From NCBI GenBank assembly GCA_036620675.1, contig JAZHEE010000022.1: a stretch of 64,000 bases of DNA. One strand, written 5' to 3'. Position 1 is the first letter of the stretch. Every line of letters begins with the position of its first letter. This document shows, in pieces, positions 34,569 through 42,379 of this stretch. The notes beneath the pieces were generated by a model that did no database searches, had not been told where the DNA came from, and saw nothing but the letters and a program-made list of their open reading frames with translations. A program made the translations under genes and the position numbers. Source of the DNA: Jejubacter sp036620675. GTDB lineage: Bacteria; Pseudomonadota; Gammaproteobacteria; Enterobacterales; Enterobacteriaceae.

Positions 34569-35539
34569 TAGCGTGCCCCCTCATTCTTAGCCAGTCGGCG
34601 AATCATCAGCCTGGAGACAGCCAGCACGATAAAGGTAATCACAAACAGAATAAGCCCCAGCTCCATGAGTGCTGCGGTATGCAGACCGGATTCCGCTTCG
34701 GCGAACTCATTCGCCAGCGCCGAAGTAATGCTGTTGCCTGGCATATAGAGTGAAGCGCTATCAAGCTGGTAGGTATTACCGATAATAAAGGTCACTGCCA
34801 TGGTTTCGCCCAACGCGCGACCCAGCCCCAGCATCACGCCGCCAATCACCCCATTTTTGGTGAACGGTAGAACGATACGCCAGATAACTTCCCAGGTAGT
34901 GCAGCCGATACCGTAGGCAGATTCCTTCATCATCACCGGCGTCTGCTCAAACACGTCGCGCATCACCGAAGCGATATAGGGGATGATCATAATGGCAAGA
35001 ATAATGCCTGCCGCCAGGATCCCGATCCCGAAAGCCGGGCCAGAGAACAGCTCACCGACAATAGGGATCGATGACAGCACGTTGCCGACCGGCTCCTGAA
35101 AGTAAGTGGCGAACAGTGGAGCGAAGACAAATAACCCCCACATGCCGTAAACGATACTGGGAATCGCCGCCAGCAGTTCAATGGCGATACCCAGCGGACG
35201 TCGCAGCCAGCCGGGAGCCAGTTCAGTCAGAAACAGCGCAATACCAAAACTTACCGGCACAGCGATAATCAGCGCGATGGCCGACGTTACCAGAGTGCCA
35301 TAAATCGGCACCAGCGCACCGAAGGTATCGTTGGGCGCATCCCACTCTTTAGACCACAGGAAGCTGAAACCGAACTTTTCAATGCTCGGCCAGGAAGAGA
35401 CTATCAGGGAGACGATAATTCCACCCAGCAGAAACAGGACAATCAGCGCAGCCAGTTTTACCAGCGCGCCGAACAGAATGTCGCCCTTTTTGCCAGGAGG
35501 TGTAAATGCAGGCCTGCTTGCTGCCATAAACTCACTCAA
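34568..35539 (-). CDS. pstC: Phosphate ABC transporter permease PstC
   Basis: Second channel subunit, 323 residues, slightly longer than the 319 of E. coli. Six transmembrane helices with the EAA loop ESAYGIGCTTWEVIW. It follows pstS by 44 nt. Confidence 0.97.
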   Translation of the reverse strand: MSEFMAASRPAFTPPGKKGDILFGALVKLAALIVLFLLGGIIVSLIVSSWPSIEKFGFSFLWSKEWDAPNDTFGALVPIYGTLVTSAIALIIAVPVSFGIALFLTELAPGWLRRPLGIAIELLAAIPSIVYGMWGLFVFAPLFATYFQEPVGNVLSSIPIVGELFSGPAFGIGILAAGIILAIMIIPYIASVMRDVFEQTPVMMKESAYGIGCTTWEVIWRIVLPFTKNGVIGGVMLGLGRALGETMAVTFIIGNTYQLDSASLYMPGNSITSALANEFAEAESGLHTAALMELGLILFVITFIVLAVSRLMIRRLAKNEGAR

Positions 35540-35583
35540 CTTAATCAGTATTGAAGGCCGGCGACCCGGCCTTCTGGAAAGGC

Positions 35584-36627
35584 TTATTTATACAACGGGT
35601 TACCGCTGCTGTCCTTAACGCTGGTTTTCCACGCGGCGCGAATCTGTTCAACCACGCTTTCCGGCAGGGTGGCATAATCCAGCTTTTTAGCTTCATCGCC
35701 GCCATTTTTGTAGGCCCAGTCGAAGAACTTCAGTACTTCGGTGCCCTGCTCTGGCTTCTTCTGATCCTTATGTACCAGAATAAAGGTGGCGGAAGAGATC
35801 GGCCATGCTCCTTCAGCGCTTTGGTTGGTCAGATCCTGAGCAAAGGTTTTGCTCCAGTCCGCGCTTTCAGCAGCTTTAGAGAAGCTCTCTTCTGTCGGGC
35901 TGACCGGCTGTCCGCTGCCTGAAATCAGTCTGGTATAGGCCAGTTTGTTCTGCTTGGCGTAAGCATACTCAACAAAGCCGATAGCACCCGGCAGACGCTG
36001 AACAAAGGCGGCGATGCCATCGTTGCCTTTGCCGCCCAGCCCCGTCGGCCACTTCACGGTAGTCCCGGCGCCGACTTTCGACTTCCACTCTTCATTCACT
36101 TTAGACAGATAACTGGTAAAGACATAGGAAGTGCCGGAACCGTCGGCGCGACGCACCACGGCAATGTTCTGCTCAGGCAGCTTAATCCCCGGGTTCAGTT
36201 TGGCAATCGCCGGATCATTCCACTTCTTAACTTTGCCCAGATAGATATCGCCCAGGGTTTTGCCATCCAGCGTCAGCTCGCCAGACTTAACGCCTGGCAG
36301 ATTAACCGCCATCACCACCCCGCCAATCACGGTCGGGAACTGGAACAGACCACCGTTTTGCAGCTTTTCATCGGAGAGAGGGGCGTCGGAAGCGCCGAAA
36401 TCAACGGTATGGGCGATGATCTGTTTTACACCGCCAGAGGAGCCAATCCCCTGATAGTTAACTTTATTTCCCGTAGATTTCTGATAGCTGTCGGCCCATT
36501 TGGCATACACCGGAGCAGGAAAGGTGGCGCCCGCGCCAGTCAGGCTTGCCGCTGCAAAAGCGGAAAACGCGCTCAGAGAGAAGGTCGCGGCGACAACAGT
36601 AGCGACGGTGGTACGCATTACGTTCAT
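35584..36627 (-). CDS. pstS: Periplasmic phosphate-binding protein PstS
   Basis: High-affinity periplasmic phosphate receptor, 347 residues. Signal peptide ends near AFSAFAA, then SLTGAGATFPAPVYAKWAD; phosphate-binding loops GIGSSGGVKQI, FGASDAPL and RADGSGTSYVF are intact. ATG 36627 is chosen (GGAG upstream, family length); upstream in-frame ATGs lie within the leader. First gene of the Pho-regulated operon; two PhoB boxes lie about 100 bp upstream. Confidence 0.97.
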   Translation of the reverse strand: MNVMRTTVATVVAATFSLSAFSAFAAASLTGAGATFPAPVYAKWADSYQKSTGNKVNYQGIGSSGGVKQIIAHTVDFGASDAPLSDEKLQNGGLFQFPTVIGGVVMAVNLPGVKSGELTLDGKTLGDIYLGKVKKWNDPAIAKLNPGIKLPEQNIAVVRRADGSGTSYVFTSYLSKVNEEWKSKVGAGTTVKWPTGLGGKGNDGIAAFVQRLPGAIGFVEYAYAKQNKLAYTRLISGSGQPVSPTEESFSKAAESADWSKTFAQDLTNQSAEGAWPISSATFILVHKDQKKPEQGTEVLKFFDWAYKNGGDEAKKLDYATLPESVVEQIRAAWKTSVKDSSGNPLYK

Positions 36628-36724
36628 AGTGTCTCCTGCAGGGGTCATCATTTGCTGTGTAAGAAGCCTGTGCTCATTGCCTCATCGTCCACGCCAGGCT
36701 CTCATGTGACTGCATGGACAAAAT

Positions 36725-36775
36725 AGGACAGTTTGGTGACAGCAACATGTACTAATTATGACAGTTTTATGACAA
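36725..36775 (-). promoter_or_regulatory. Two PhoB boxes of the pst operon
   Basis: Minus strand TTGTCATAAAACTGTCAT (36758-36775) and CTGTCACCAAACTGTCCT (36725-36742), each a 7-4-7 direct repeat close to the consensus CTGTCAT. They are the expected activator sites for phosphate-starvation induction of pstSCAB-phoU. Confidence 0.93.
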
Positions 36776-36849
36776 CAGGCAGGCTGGAGTGGGTGAGACA
36801 GGCATAGATAATTCCATAAAGTCTCCCTAAAAACGCCACAGTTTGAATT

Positions 36850-36869
36850 TATACTTTTCGTTATCCACA
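36850..36869 (+). promoter_or_regulatory. DnaA box at a promoter-like site
   Basis: TATACT (36850-36855) could be a -10 box; a perfect DnaA box TTATCCACA (36861-36869) overlaps the predicted transcription start, 20 nt before the coiled-coil gene. No good -35 is visible. Confidence 0.45.
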
Positions 36870-36888
36870 GAAAAAGAAGGGGTAACAG

Positions 36889-37341
36889 ATGGTTAAATCA
36901 TTTCTCATCGGAGCCGGCATGCTCTGCCTGATGGTTCCACTTTACGCCAGTGCCGGAGACAACCTGCAATTCTCAGGGTTTTCATCCACCGGTGCGCGGC
37001 TGGTAACCTCCGACGGCAGCCCCGACATCAATGGCGTCATCCACTTAAATACTACCGATAACCCGAGCATAGAGTCATTAAAGCAGACCCAAAGCGATGT
37101 GGAGCAGCTGAAACGCGATCGGGATGAATTAAAGCGCCAGATAGAGGATACCGGTAAGCAATCAGGCGAGAATATGAAACGCCAGCTGGATGAGATGAAA
37201 AAAGAGACCAGCAACCTTAGCAAGAAAATAGACGATCTTTCCCGGGAAAACGACGCCTTAAAGCGCAATCAGGAGAGCAACGCGCGTGAAATAGGCTCGC
37301 TGAAACAGGAAATCAGTCAGTTGAGTAGCAAAATAAAGTAA
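36889..37341 (+). CDS. Exported coiled-coil protein of unknown function
   Basis: 150-residue protein not recognised as any named family. N-terminal signal peptide MVKSFLIGAGMLCLMVPLYA with cleavage near ASAG, a short Ser/Thr/Asn-rich globular part (about 24-60), and a long heptad-like coiled coil (about 60-150) rich in Glu, Lys, Gln and Asp. Shine-Dalgarno AAGGGG upstream, and an intrinsic terminator directly after the stop: it looks like an expressed monocistronic gene. It is divergent from pstS and convergent with glmS; E. coli K-12 has no gene here. Likely periplasmic; function unknown. Confidence 0.8.
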   Translation: MVKSFLIGAGMLCLMVPLYASAGDNLQFSGFSSTGARLVTSDGSPDINGVIHLNTTDNPSIESLKQTQSDVEQLKRDRDELKRQIEDTGKQSGENMKRQLDEMKKETSNLSKKIDDLSRENDALKRNQESNAREIGSLKQEISQLSSKIK

Positions 37342-37342
37342 A

Positions 37343-37370
37343 AAAAACCCGCCAGTCGCGGCGGGTTTTT
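37343..37370. terminator. Bidirectional terminator, coiled-coil gene/glmS
   Basis: AAAAACCCGCC-AGTCGC-GGCGGGTTTTT, serving both convergent genes; it begins 1-2 nt after the coiled-coil gene's stop and 17 nt beyond that of glmS. Confidence 0.92.
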
Positions 37371-37386
37371 CATAGACGATAACCAA

Positions 37387-39216
37387 TTATTCTACCGTAA
37401 CCGACTTCGCCAGGTTTCGCGGCTGGTCCACATCAGTGCCTTTAATCAGTGCCACATGGTAGGACAGCAGCTGTAGCGGAACGGTATAGAAGATAGGCGC
37501 AATCTCCTCTTCCACATGCGGCATCTGAATGATGTGCATGGTTTCGCTGTCTACAAAGCCAGCTGCCTCATCGGCAAACACGTAGAGATGGCCGCCACGG
37601 GCACGCACCTCTTCGATATTGGACTTCAGTTTCTCCAGCAGGTCGTTATTCGGTGCAACCACGATAACCGGCATATCAGCATCGATCAGCGCCAGCGGGC
37701 CATGCTTCAGCTCACCGGCGGCATAGGCTTCGGCGTGAATATAGGAGATCTCTTTAAGCTTCAGTGCCCCTTCCAGCGCGATGGGGTACTGATCGCCACG
37801 CCCCAGGAACAGCGCATGGTGCTTATCAGAGAAGTCTTCCGCCAGAGCTTCAATACGCTTGTCCTGAGCCAGCATCTGCTCGATACGGCTGGGCAGAGTC
37901 TGCAGTGCATGCACGATATTGTGCTCGACATTTGGATCCACGCCTTTCAGACGACCTATTTTCGCCACCAGCATCAGCAGCACGGTCAGTTGGGTAGTAA
38001 AGGCTTTGGTGGAAGCCACGCCGATTTCAGTGCCCGCTTTGGTCATCAGCGCCAGATCGGATTCACGCACCAGCGAAGAACCCGGCACGTTACAGATAGC
38101 CAGCGAGCCCAGGTACCCAAGCTCTTTCGCCAGACGCAGCGCCGCCAGCGTATCGGCGGTTTCACCGGACTGGGAGAGGGTGATAATCAGGCTGTTACGG
38201 CGCACCGCTGACTTGCGATAGCGGAATTCAGAAGCGATCTCCACATCGCAGGGAACGCCAGCCATGGCTTCAAACCAGTAGCGGGACACCATTCCGGAGT
38301 TGTAGGAGGTACCACAGGCTACTATCTGGATATGCTCAACCTTTGACAGCAGTTCGTCGCTGTTCGGGCCCAGTTCACTCAGATCCACAGTACCGTGACT
38401 GATACGTCCGGTCAGGGTGCTCTTAATAGCGTTCGGCTGCTCGTAGATCTCTTTCTGCATATAGTGACGATAGCCGCCCTTATCGCCGGCATCATACTGC
38501 AGATTCGACTCCACCTCTTCACGCGTGACCGGCTCGCCGGAACGATCAAAAACGGTGATGCTGCGACGGGTTACTTCCGCGATATCGCCCTCTTCCAGGA
38601 ACATAAAACGGCGGGTTACCGGCAGCAGAGCCAACTGATCGGAGGCGATAAAGTTTTCACCAACGCCCAGACCAATCACCAGCGGGCTACCCGAGCGGGC
38701 CGCCAGCAGGGTGTCCGGATTACGGGTATCCATAATCACGGTGCCGTAAGCGCCGCGCAACTGAGGTATGGCGCGCAGCACCGCTTCACGCAGACTGCCG
38801 CCCTGTTCCATTTCCCAGTGAACCAGATGAGCGATAACTTCGGTATCAGTCTGGGAGATAAACTGATAGCCTCGCGCTTTCAGGGTTTCACGCAGCGGCT
38901 CATAGTTTTCGATAATGCCATTGTGTACCACCGCGATATGCCCGGAGACATGCGGGTGAGCATTCACTTCAGACGGTTCGCCGTGGGTCGCCCAACGGGT
39001 ATGCGCAATACCCGTGCCGCCATGCAACGGGTGCTCTTCAGCAGCCTGCGCCAGCGCCTGAACCTTCCCCAGACGACGCAGACGGGTCATATTCCCCTGT
39101 GCGTCGACCACTGCCAGACCGGCGGAGTCATAGCCCCGGTATTCCAGACGGCGTAGCCCTTCGAGAAGAATTTCTGCAATATCACGTTGCGCGACCGCGC
39201 CAACAATTCCACACAT
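37387..39216 (-). CDS. glmS: Glutamine-fructose-6-phosphate aminotransferase GlmS
   Basis: First enzyme of amino-sugar synthesis: fructose 6-phosphate + glutamine to glucosamine 6-phosphate. 609 residues, as in E. coli. N-terminal Ntn glutaminase with nucleophile Cys1 after Met removal (CGIVGAVAQRD), then two SIS isomerase domains (CGTSYNSGMV, LSQSGETADT, GRGDQYPIALEGALKLKEI) and C-terminal PRNLAKSVTVE. Downstream of glmU, 145 nt apart; in E. coli the glmUS mRNA is processed between the genes and controlled by the sRNA GlmZ. Confidence 0.98.
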   Translation of the reverse strand: MCGIVGAVAQRDIAEILLEGLRRLEYRGYDSAGLAVVDAQGNMTRLRRLGKVQALAQAAEEHPLHGGTGIAHTRWATHGEPSEVNAHPHVSGHIAVVHNGIIENYEPLRETLKARGYQFISQTDTEVIAHLVHWEMEQGGSLREAVLRAIPQLRGAYGTVIMDTRNPDTLLAARSGSPLVIGLGVGENFIASDQLALLPVTRRFMFLEEGDIAEVTRRSITVFDRSGEPVTREEVESNLQYDAGDKGGYRHYMQKEIYEQPNAIKSTLTGRISHGTVDLSELGPNSDELLSKVEHIQIVACGTSYNSGMVSRYWFEAMAGVPCDVEIASEFRYRKSAVRRNSLIITLSQSGETADTLAALRLAKELGYLGSLAICNVPGSSLVRESDLALMTKAGTEIGVASTKAFTTQLTVLLMLVAKIGRLKGVDPNVEHNIVHALQTLPSRIEQMLAQDKRIEALAEDFSDKHHALFLGRGDQYPIALEGALKLKEISYIHAEAYAAGELKHGPLALIDADMPVIVVAPNNDLLEKLKSNIEEVRARGGHLYVFADEAAGFVDSETMHIIQMPHVEEEIAPIFYTVPLQLLSYHVALIKGTDVDQPRNLAKSVTVE

Positions 39217-39332
39217 CGTATTGATTCCTTAGATCAAGGCGTTTCCGCCTGCGTTGTCGCTGACCTGTTATTCCGGTTTTCCCGGCCCCCGAGCCTTTGT
39301 AGAGAGTGGGGTTATTTTTATAAGCACTGCTC

Positions 39333-39355
39333 CCCCTCTCCCGGAAGGAGAGGGG
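39333..39355. repeat. Intergenic hairpin glmU-glmS
   Basis: Perfect 9-bp stem CCCCTCTCC-CGGAA-GGAGAGGGG six nt from the end of glmU. On the minus strand no immediate U tract follows, so it may be a processing or stability element of the glmUS transcript rather than a full terminator. Confidence 0.55.
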
Positions 39356-39361
39356 CAAAAA

Positions 39362-40732
39362 TTATTTTTTCTTCACCGGACGCTGCCAGCCCTGAATATG
39401 AGTCTGCTTCACCCGGCTGATGACCAGCTCGTTTTCCTGGATATCGCGCGTCACGGTGGTGCCCGCACCGATCGTCGCACCGCGCGCCACGCTGACCGGC
39501 GCTACCAGTTGGGTATCGGACCCCACAAAAACGTCGTCGCCAATCAGGGTCTTATGTTTGTTAGCGCCATCATAGTTGCAGGTGATGGTTCCGGCGCCAA
39601 TATTTACGTTATCACCTATCTCGGCATCTCCGAGATAGGACAAATGCCCGGCTTTAGAACCTTTACCCAGTCGCGCTTTTTTCATTTCGACGAAATTCCC
39701 CACGTGGGCGCCTTCCGCCAGCTCGGCGCCTGGGCGCAAACGCGCGAACGGCCCAATGGTACAGTCGGCCTCCAGATGGGCATCTTCTACCACGGTATAG
39801 GGACTAATTTCGCAGTTATCGCCAATGATGCTGTTTTTAATCACACAACCGGCACCAATTTTAACCCGATCGCCCAGCGTAACCTGGCCTTCCAGAATCA
39901 CATTAGCATCGATCTCGATATCACGGCCATGGGTCAAACTGCCGCGCAGATCGAAACGCTGGGGATCGCGCAACATCACGCCCGCCAGCAGCAGCTTTTC
40001 CGCCTGCTCAGCCTGATAAACCCGCTCCAGCCTGGAAAGCTGCAGTCTGTTATTAACGCCTTCCACTTCACTCAGACGCTGCGGATGAACCGCGGCAATC
40101 TCGCGACCTTCCTGATAAGCCATGGCGATGATATCGGTAATATAGAATTCGCCCTGGGCATTGTTGTTATCCAGTTGTCCCAGCCAGCGCTTCAGGTCGG
40201 CGCCCCCTGCCACCAGAATGCCGGTATTGATCTCATTTATCTGGCGCTGGGCCTCGCTGGCGTCTTTATGTTCGACGATACCTGTCACCCGACCATTTTC
40301 CCGGGTGATGCGACCATAGCCAGTGGGATTGGCCAGTTCTACGGTCAACAGGCCAATGCCGCCCTGTGGCTTCGCTTCACGCAGGCGCGCCAGGGTTTCC
40401 ACTGAAATCAGCGGCACGTCGCCGTAAAGCATCAGGATATCTTCATCATCAGCGAAAAACAGCGCCGCCTGCTGCATGGCATGACCGGTTCCCAATTGCT
40501 CGGCCTGCAACACCCAGTTCAGCGCATCGTTCTTCAGCGTCTGCTTCAGTAAATCACCGCCGTGACCATAAACCAGGTGAATCTGACGCGCCCCCAGTTC
40601 GCTGGCTGCATCAATGACATGCTGCACCATCGGCTTACCCGCAAGGGTATGCAGCACCTTGGGGAGATCGGAATACATGCGAGTACCTTTGCCTGCGGCA
40701 AGGATCACTACGCTCATCGCATTATGTGACAT
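39362..40732 (-). CDS. glmU: Bifunctional UDP-GlcNAc pyrophosphorylase GlmU
   Basis: Acetylates glucosamine 1-phosphate and uridylates it to UDP-GlcNAc for peptidoglycan and LPS. 456 residues from ATG 40732, matching E. coli; ATG 40738 sits too close to the Shine-Dalgarno (AGGA). N-terminal nucleotidyltransferase with AAGKGTRM and YGDVPLIS; C-terminal left-handed beta-helix of hexapeptide repeats (about 250-440) ending in the RPVKKK tail. Usually it follows atpC directly; here a 1.2-kb insertion separates them. Confidence 0.98.
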   Translation of the reverse strand: MSHNAMSVVILAAGKGTRMYSDLPKVLHTLAGKPMVQHVIDAASELGARQIHLVYGHGGDLLKQTLKNDALNWVLQAEQLGTGHAMQQAALFFADDEDILMLYGDVPLISVETLARLREAKPQGGIGLLTVELANPTGYGRITRENGRVTGIVEHKDASEAQRQINEINTGILVAGGADLKRWLGQLDNNNAQGEFYITDIIAMAYQEGREIAAVHPQRLSEVEGVNNRLQLSRLERVYQAEQAEKLLLAGVMLRDPQRFDLRGSLTHGRDIEIDANVILEGQVTLGDRVKIGAGCVIKNSIIGDNCEISPYTVVEDAHLEADCTIGPFARLRPGAELAEGAHVGNFVEMKKARLGKGSKAGHLSYLGDAEIGDNVNIGAGTITCNYDGANKHKTLIGDDVFVGSDTQLVAPVSVARGATIGAGTTVTRDIQENELVISRVKQTHIQGWQRPVKKK

Positions 40733-40738
40733 ACGCAT

Positions 40739-41049
40739 CCTGAATATGTTGAGTGAAAAAAGTAAAGCGGTTTAGCTTTGAAAATTCTACATATTTTTCA
40801 CCAAAAAACGAACTGCGGAAAAAGCATCCGCCCCGGCATAATTTTACTCCATTATGCCCTCAGAATGGTCTCTGATGAGGAAAATCCCCCGGCTTTCACT
40901 CATACATAGGCGAAAAATTATTTATCCCTCTGTTTTATATATTATTTTTAGCCATAAAATAAAAAGAAAGGCTCTAATCCTAAAATCACCATTTCAGGGG
41001 TTTCAATTATTTCTTACTGTTACAATTATCACATAAAGGGACCTTAAAT
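40739..41049. other. AT-rich gap upstream of glmU and tae4
   Basis: About 310 bp, low GC, no credible gene. It contains a perfect dyad GGCATAAT-N8-ATTATGCC (40835-40858), which could be an operator for glmU (E. coli glmU is NagC-regulated) or a hairpin. Promoters for leftward glmU and rightward tae4 must lie here but were not resolved. Confidence 0.5.
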
Positions 41050-41500
41050 ATGACAAGCAGACCCAGCTTTATCAGGATGTGGGATAACTTTGCGAAGGTT
41101 AATAGAAGCGTACCTCAGGTTGGAAAAGTTGTTGGAGGCAAAGTCGAGAGTAATATAAACGACCGTATATTCGAAATATGCTTGCGCAATCCGCATAAGC
41201 TATGCCATTAATTATTCAGGAATTATCATTCCCAGAGATGAAAACAGATGGAAAACATCATCTGGTGCAGATAAGAAATGGTATATATACCGGGTAAGCG
41301 ATATGATTAAATTTCTAAATTCTAAATTTGGTAAAGCAGATATATCCAGTGGCTTTGACGGTAAAAAAGGCATTCTGTTATTCAATGTTACAGGCTGGAG
41401 TGATGCAACGGGGCATGTTACTCTCTGGGATGGTAAAAAATGCTCTGATAAATGTTATTTTCCGCAATCGAGTGGAGTTCAGTTATGGACATTAAAGTAG
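41050..41500 (+). pseudogene. tae4: Frameshifted type VI amidase effector Tae4
   Basis: Remnant (or frameshift variant) of a Tae4 peptidoglycan amidase delivered by type VI secretion. The ATG at 41050 has AAGGGA upstream and reads MTSRPSFIRMWDNF...NDRIFE for 42 codons; an extra base in GAAATATGC (41173-41181) then shifts the frame and leads to a stop at 41211. In the +1 frame the protein continues NACAIRISYAINYSG to LWTLK at 41500 without any stop. Removing one base gives 149 residues with the catalytic Cys45 (ACAIR), His122 (GHVTLWDG) and the CSDKC cysteine pair. The 3' end overlaps tai4 by 16 nt. A sequencing error would restore a full toxin. Confidence 0.87.
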
Positions 41501-41838
41501 TCATGATGACAATGCTATTTACTTTTCCCGCGCTGGCAAAAGATACCAGCAACAGTGCACAACCATATAATTTAGCAAATTTCGCGCTGAGTACCTGCCT
41601 TGCAAAGGGATTCACAGATAAGGCGGTGAAGGAAGATGCGCTTTCAGCCGTAGGGGCGTATGTTGAGCTGGGCTCATATCCCGCCGAAGCCTATGAAGAA
41701 ACGAATAAACTCGTTAAAGAGTATCTTGCGAAAAAATATGTCGGTAAAAATGAGAACTCTGAATTTATCGTCATGAAATGCATTGATGTATCAAGAAGCA
41801 CAGAGCTTAAGCAGATAGCGCAGAAATACGCGCATTAA
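41485..41838 (+). CDS. tai4: Tai4 family immunity protein
   Basis: Periplasmic antitoxin that binds and blocks Tae4 amidase. 117 residues: signal peptide MDIKVVMMTMLFTFPALA cleaved near AKD, then an all-helical body with two cysteines (LSTCLAKG, VMKCIDVS) typical of the family, ending IAQKYAH. ATG 41485 has GGAG 8 nt upstream and overlaps the effector end. The gene appears intact. Its location next to a tae4 remnant and far from any visible T6SS gene makes it an orphan pair. Confidence 0.85.
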   Translation: MDIKVVMMTMLFTFPALAKDTSNSAQPYNLANFALSTCLAKGFTDKAVKEDALSAVGAYVELGSYPAEAYEETNKLVKEYLAKKYVGKNENSEFIVMKCIDVSRSTELKQIAQKYAH

Positions 41839-41886
41839 TACTATACATCCTTACTGCACGATGGTTTTGACGGTGACAGATATCAA

Positions 41887-41926
41887 TAAAAAACGCCAGC
41901 CGGGTTGCCCTGACTGGCGTTTTACT
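41887..41926. terminator. Bidirectional terminator, tai4/atpC
   Basis: Stem AAACGCCAG / CTGGCGTTT (41891-41923) with flanking A and T tracts on both sides. It ends the atp operon leftward and the tae4-tai4 unit rightward. Confidence 0.85.
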
Positions 41927-41939
41927 TTTCAAGCCTGAG

Positions 41940-42359
41940 TCACATCGCTTTTTTGGTCAGCTCAATAACACGCAATTTCGCGATGGCCTTAGACAGTTCG
42001 GCAGAAGCCTGCGCGTAATCGACGTCGCCGTGCGAATTACGGATATGCTCTTCTGCTTTACGCTTAGACTCCATCGCCCGCGCCTCATCGAGATCCTGAC
42101 CGCGGATCGCGGTGTCAGCCAGCACCGTTACGGCGCCGGGCTGTACTTCCAGGATGCCGCCGGAGAGGTAGATAAACTCTTCGTGGCCGTGCTGTTTCAC
42201 GATGCGGATCATACCAGGCTTAATGGCGGTAAGCAGCGGCGCGTGGCCCGGGTAAATCCCCAGTTCGCCTTCGCTGCCTGTAACCTGGATTTTCTCAACC
42301 AGACCAGAGAACATCTGCTGCTCTGCGCTGACGACATCCAGGTGGTAAGTCATAGCCAT
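41940..42359 (-). CDS. atpC: ATP synthase epsilon subunit
   Basis: Central-stalk subunit and inhibitor of the F1 motor. 139 residues: N-terminal beta-sandwich (MAMTYHLDVVSAEQQMFSGL, GELGIYPGHAPLLTAIKPG) and C-terminal helical hairpin ending RVIELTKKAM. Last gene of atpIBEFHAGDC, 20 nt after atpD. Confidence 0.98.
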   Translation of the reverse strand: MAMTYHLDVVSAEQQMFSGLVEKIQVTGSEGELGIYPGHAPLLTAIKPGMIRIVKQHGHEEFIYLSGGILEVQPGAVTVLADTAIRGQDLDEARAMESKRKAEEHIRNSHGDVDYAQASAELSKAIAKLRVIELTKKAM

Positions 42360-42379
42360 ATCACCCTCCGATTAAGGCG

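Noticed and set aside
36861..36869. Second replication origin or datA-like titration locus at the lone DnaA box
   Set aside because: Only a single box is present, with no cluster, 13-mers or IHF-like site around it; a regulatory site is the most that can be supported.
39333..39355. CRISPR or REP array near glmU-glmS
   Set aside because: Only one hairpin; no repeated units or spacers. No CRISPR-like repeat series was found anywhere in the window.
40854..41036. 60-codon rightward frame before tae4
   Set aside because: No ribosome binding site, AT-rich low-complexity product with no recognisable motif; more likely control region.
41173..41211. Programmed ribosomal frameshift in tae4
   Set aside because: GAAATATGC has no slippery heptamer or obvious stimulatory pseudoknot, and effectors of this family are not known to use recoding; a simple one-base insertion or sequencing error is simpler.
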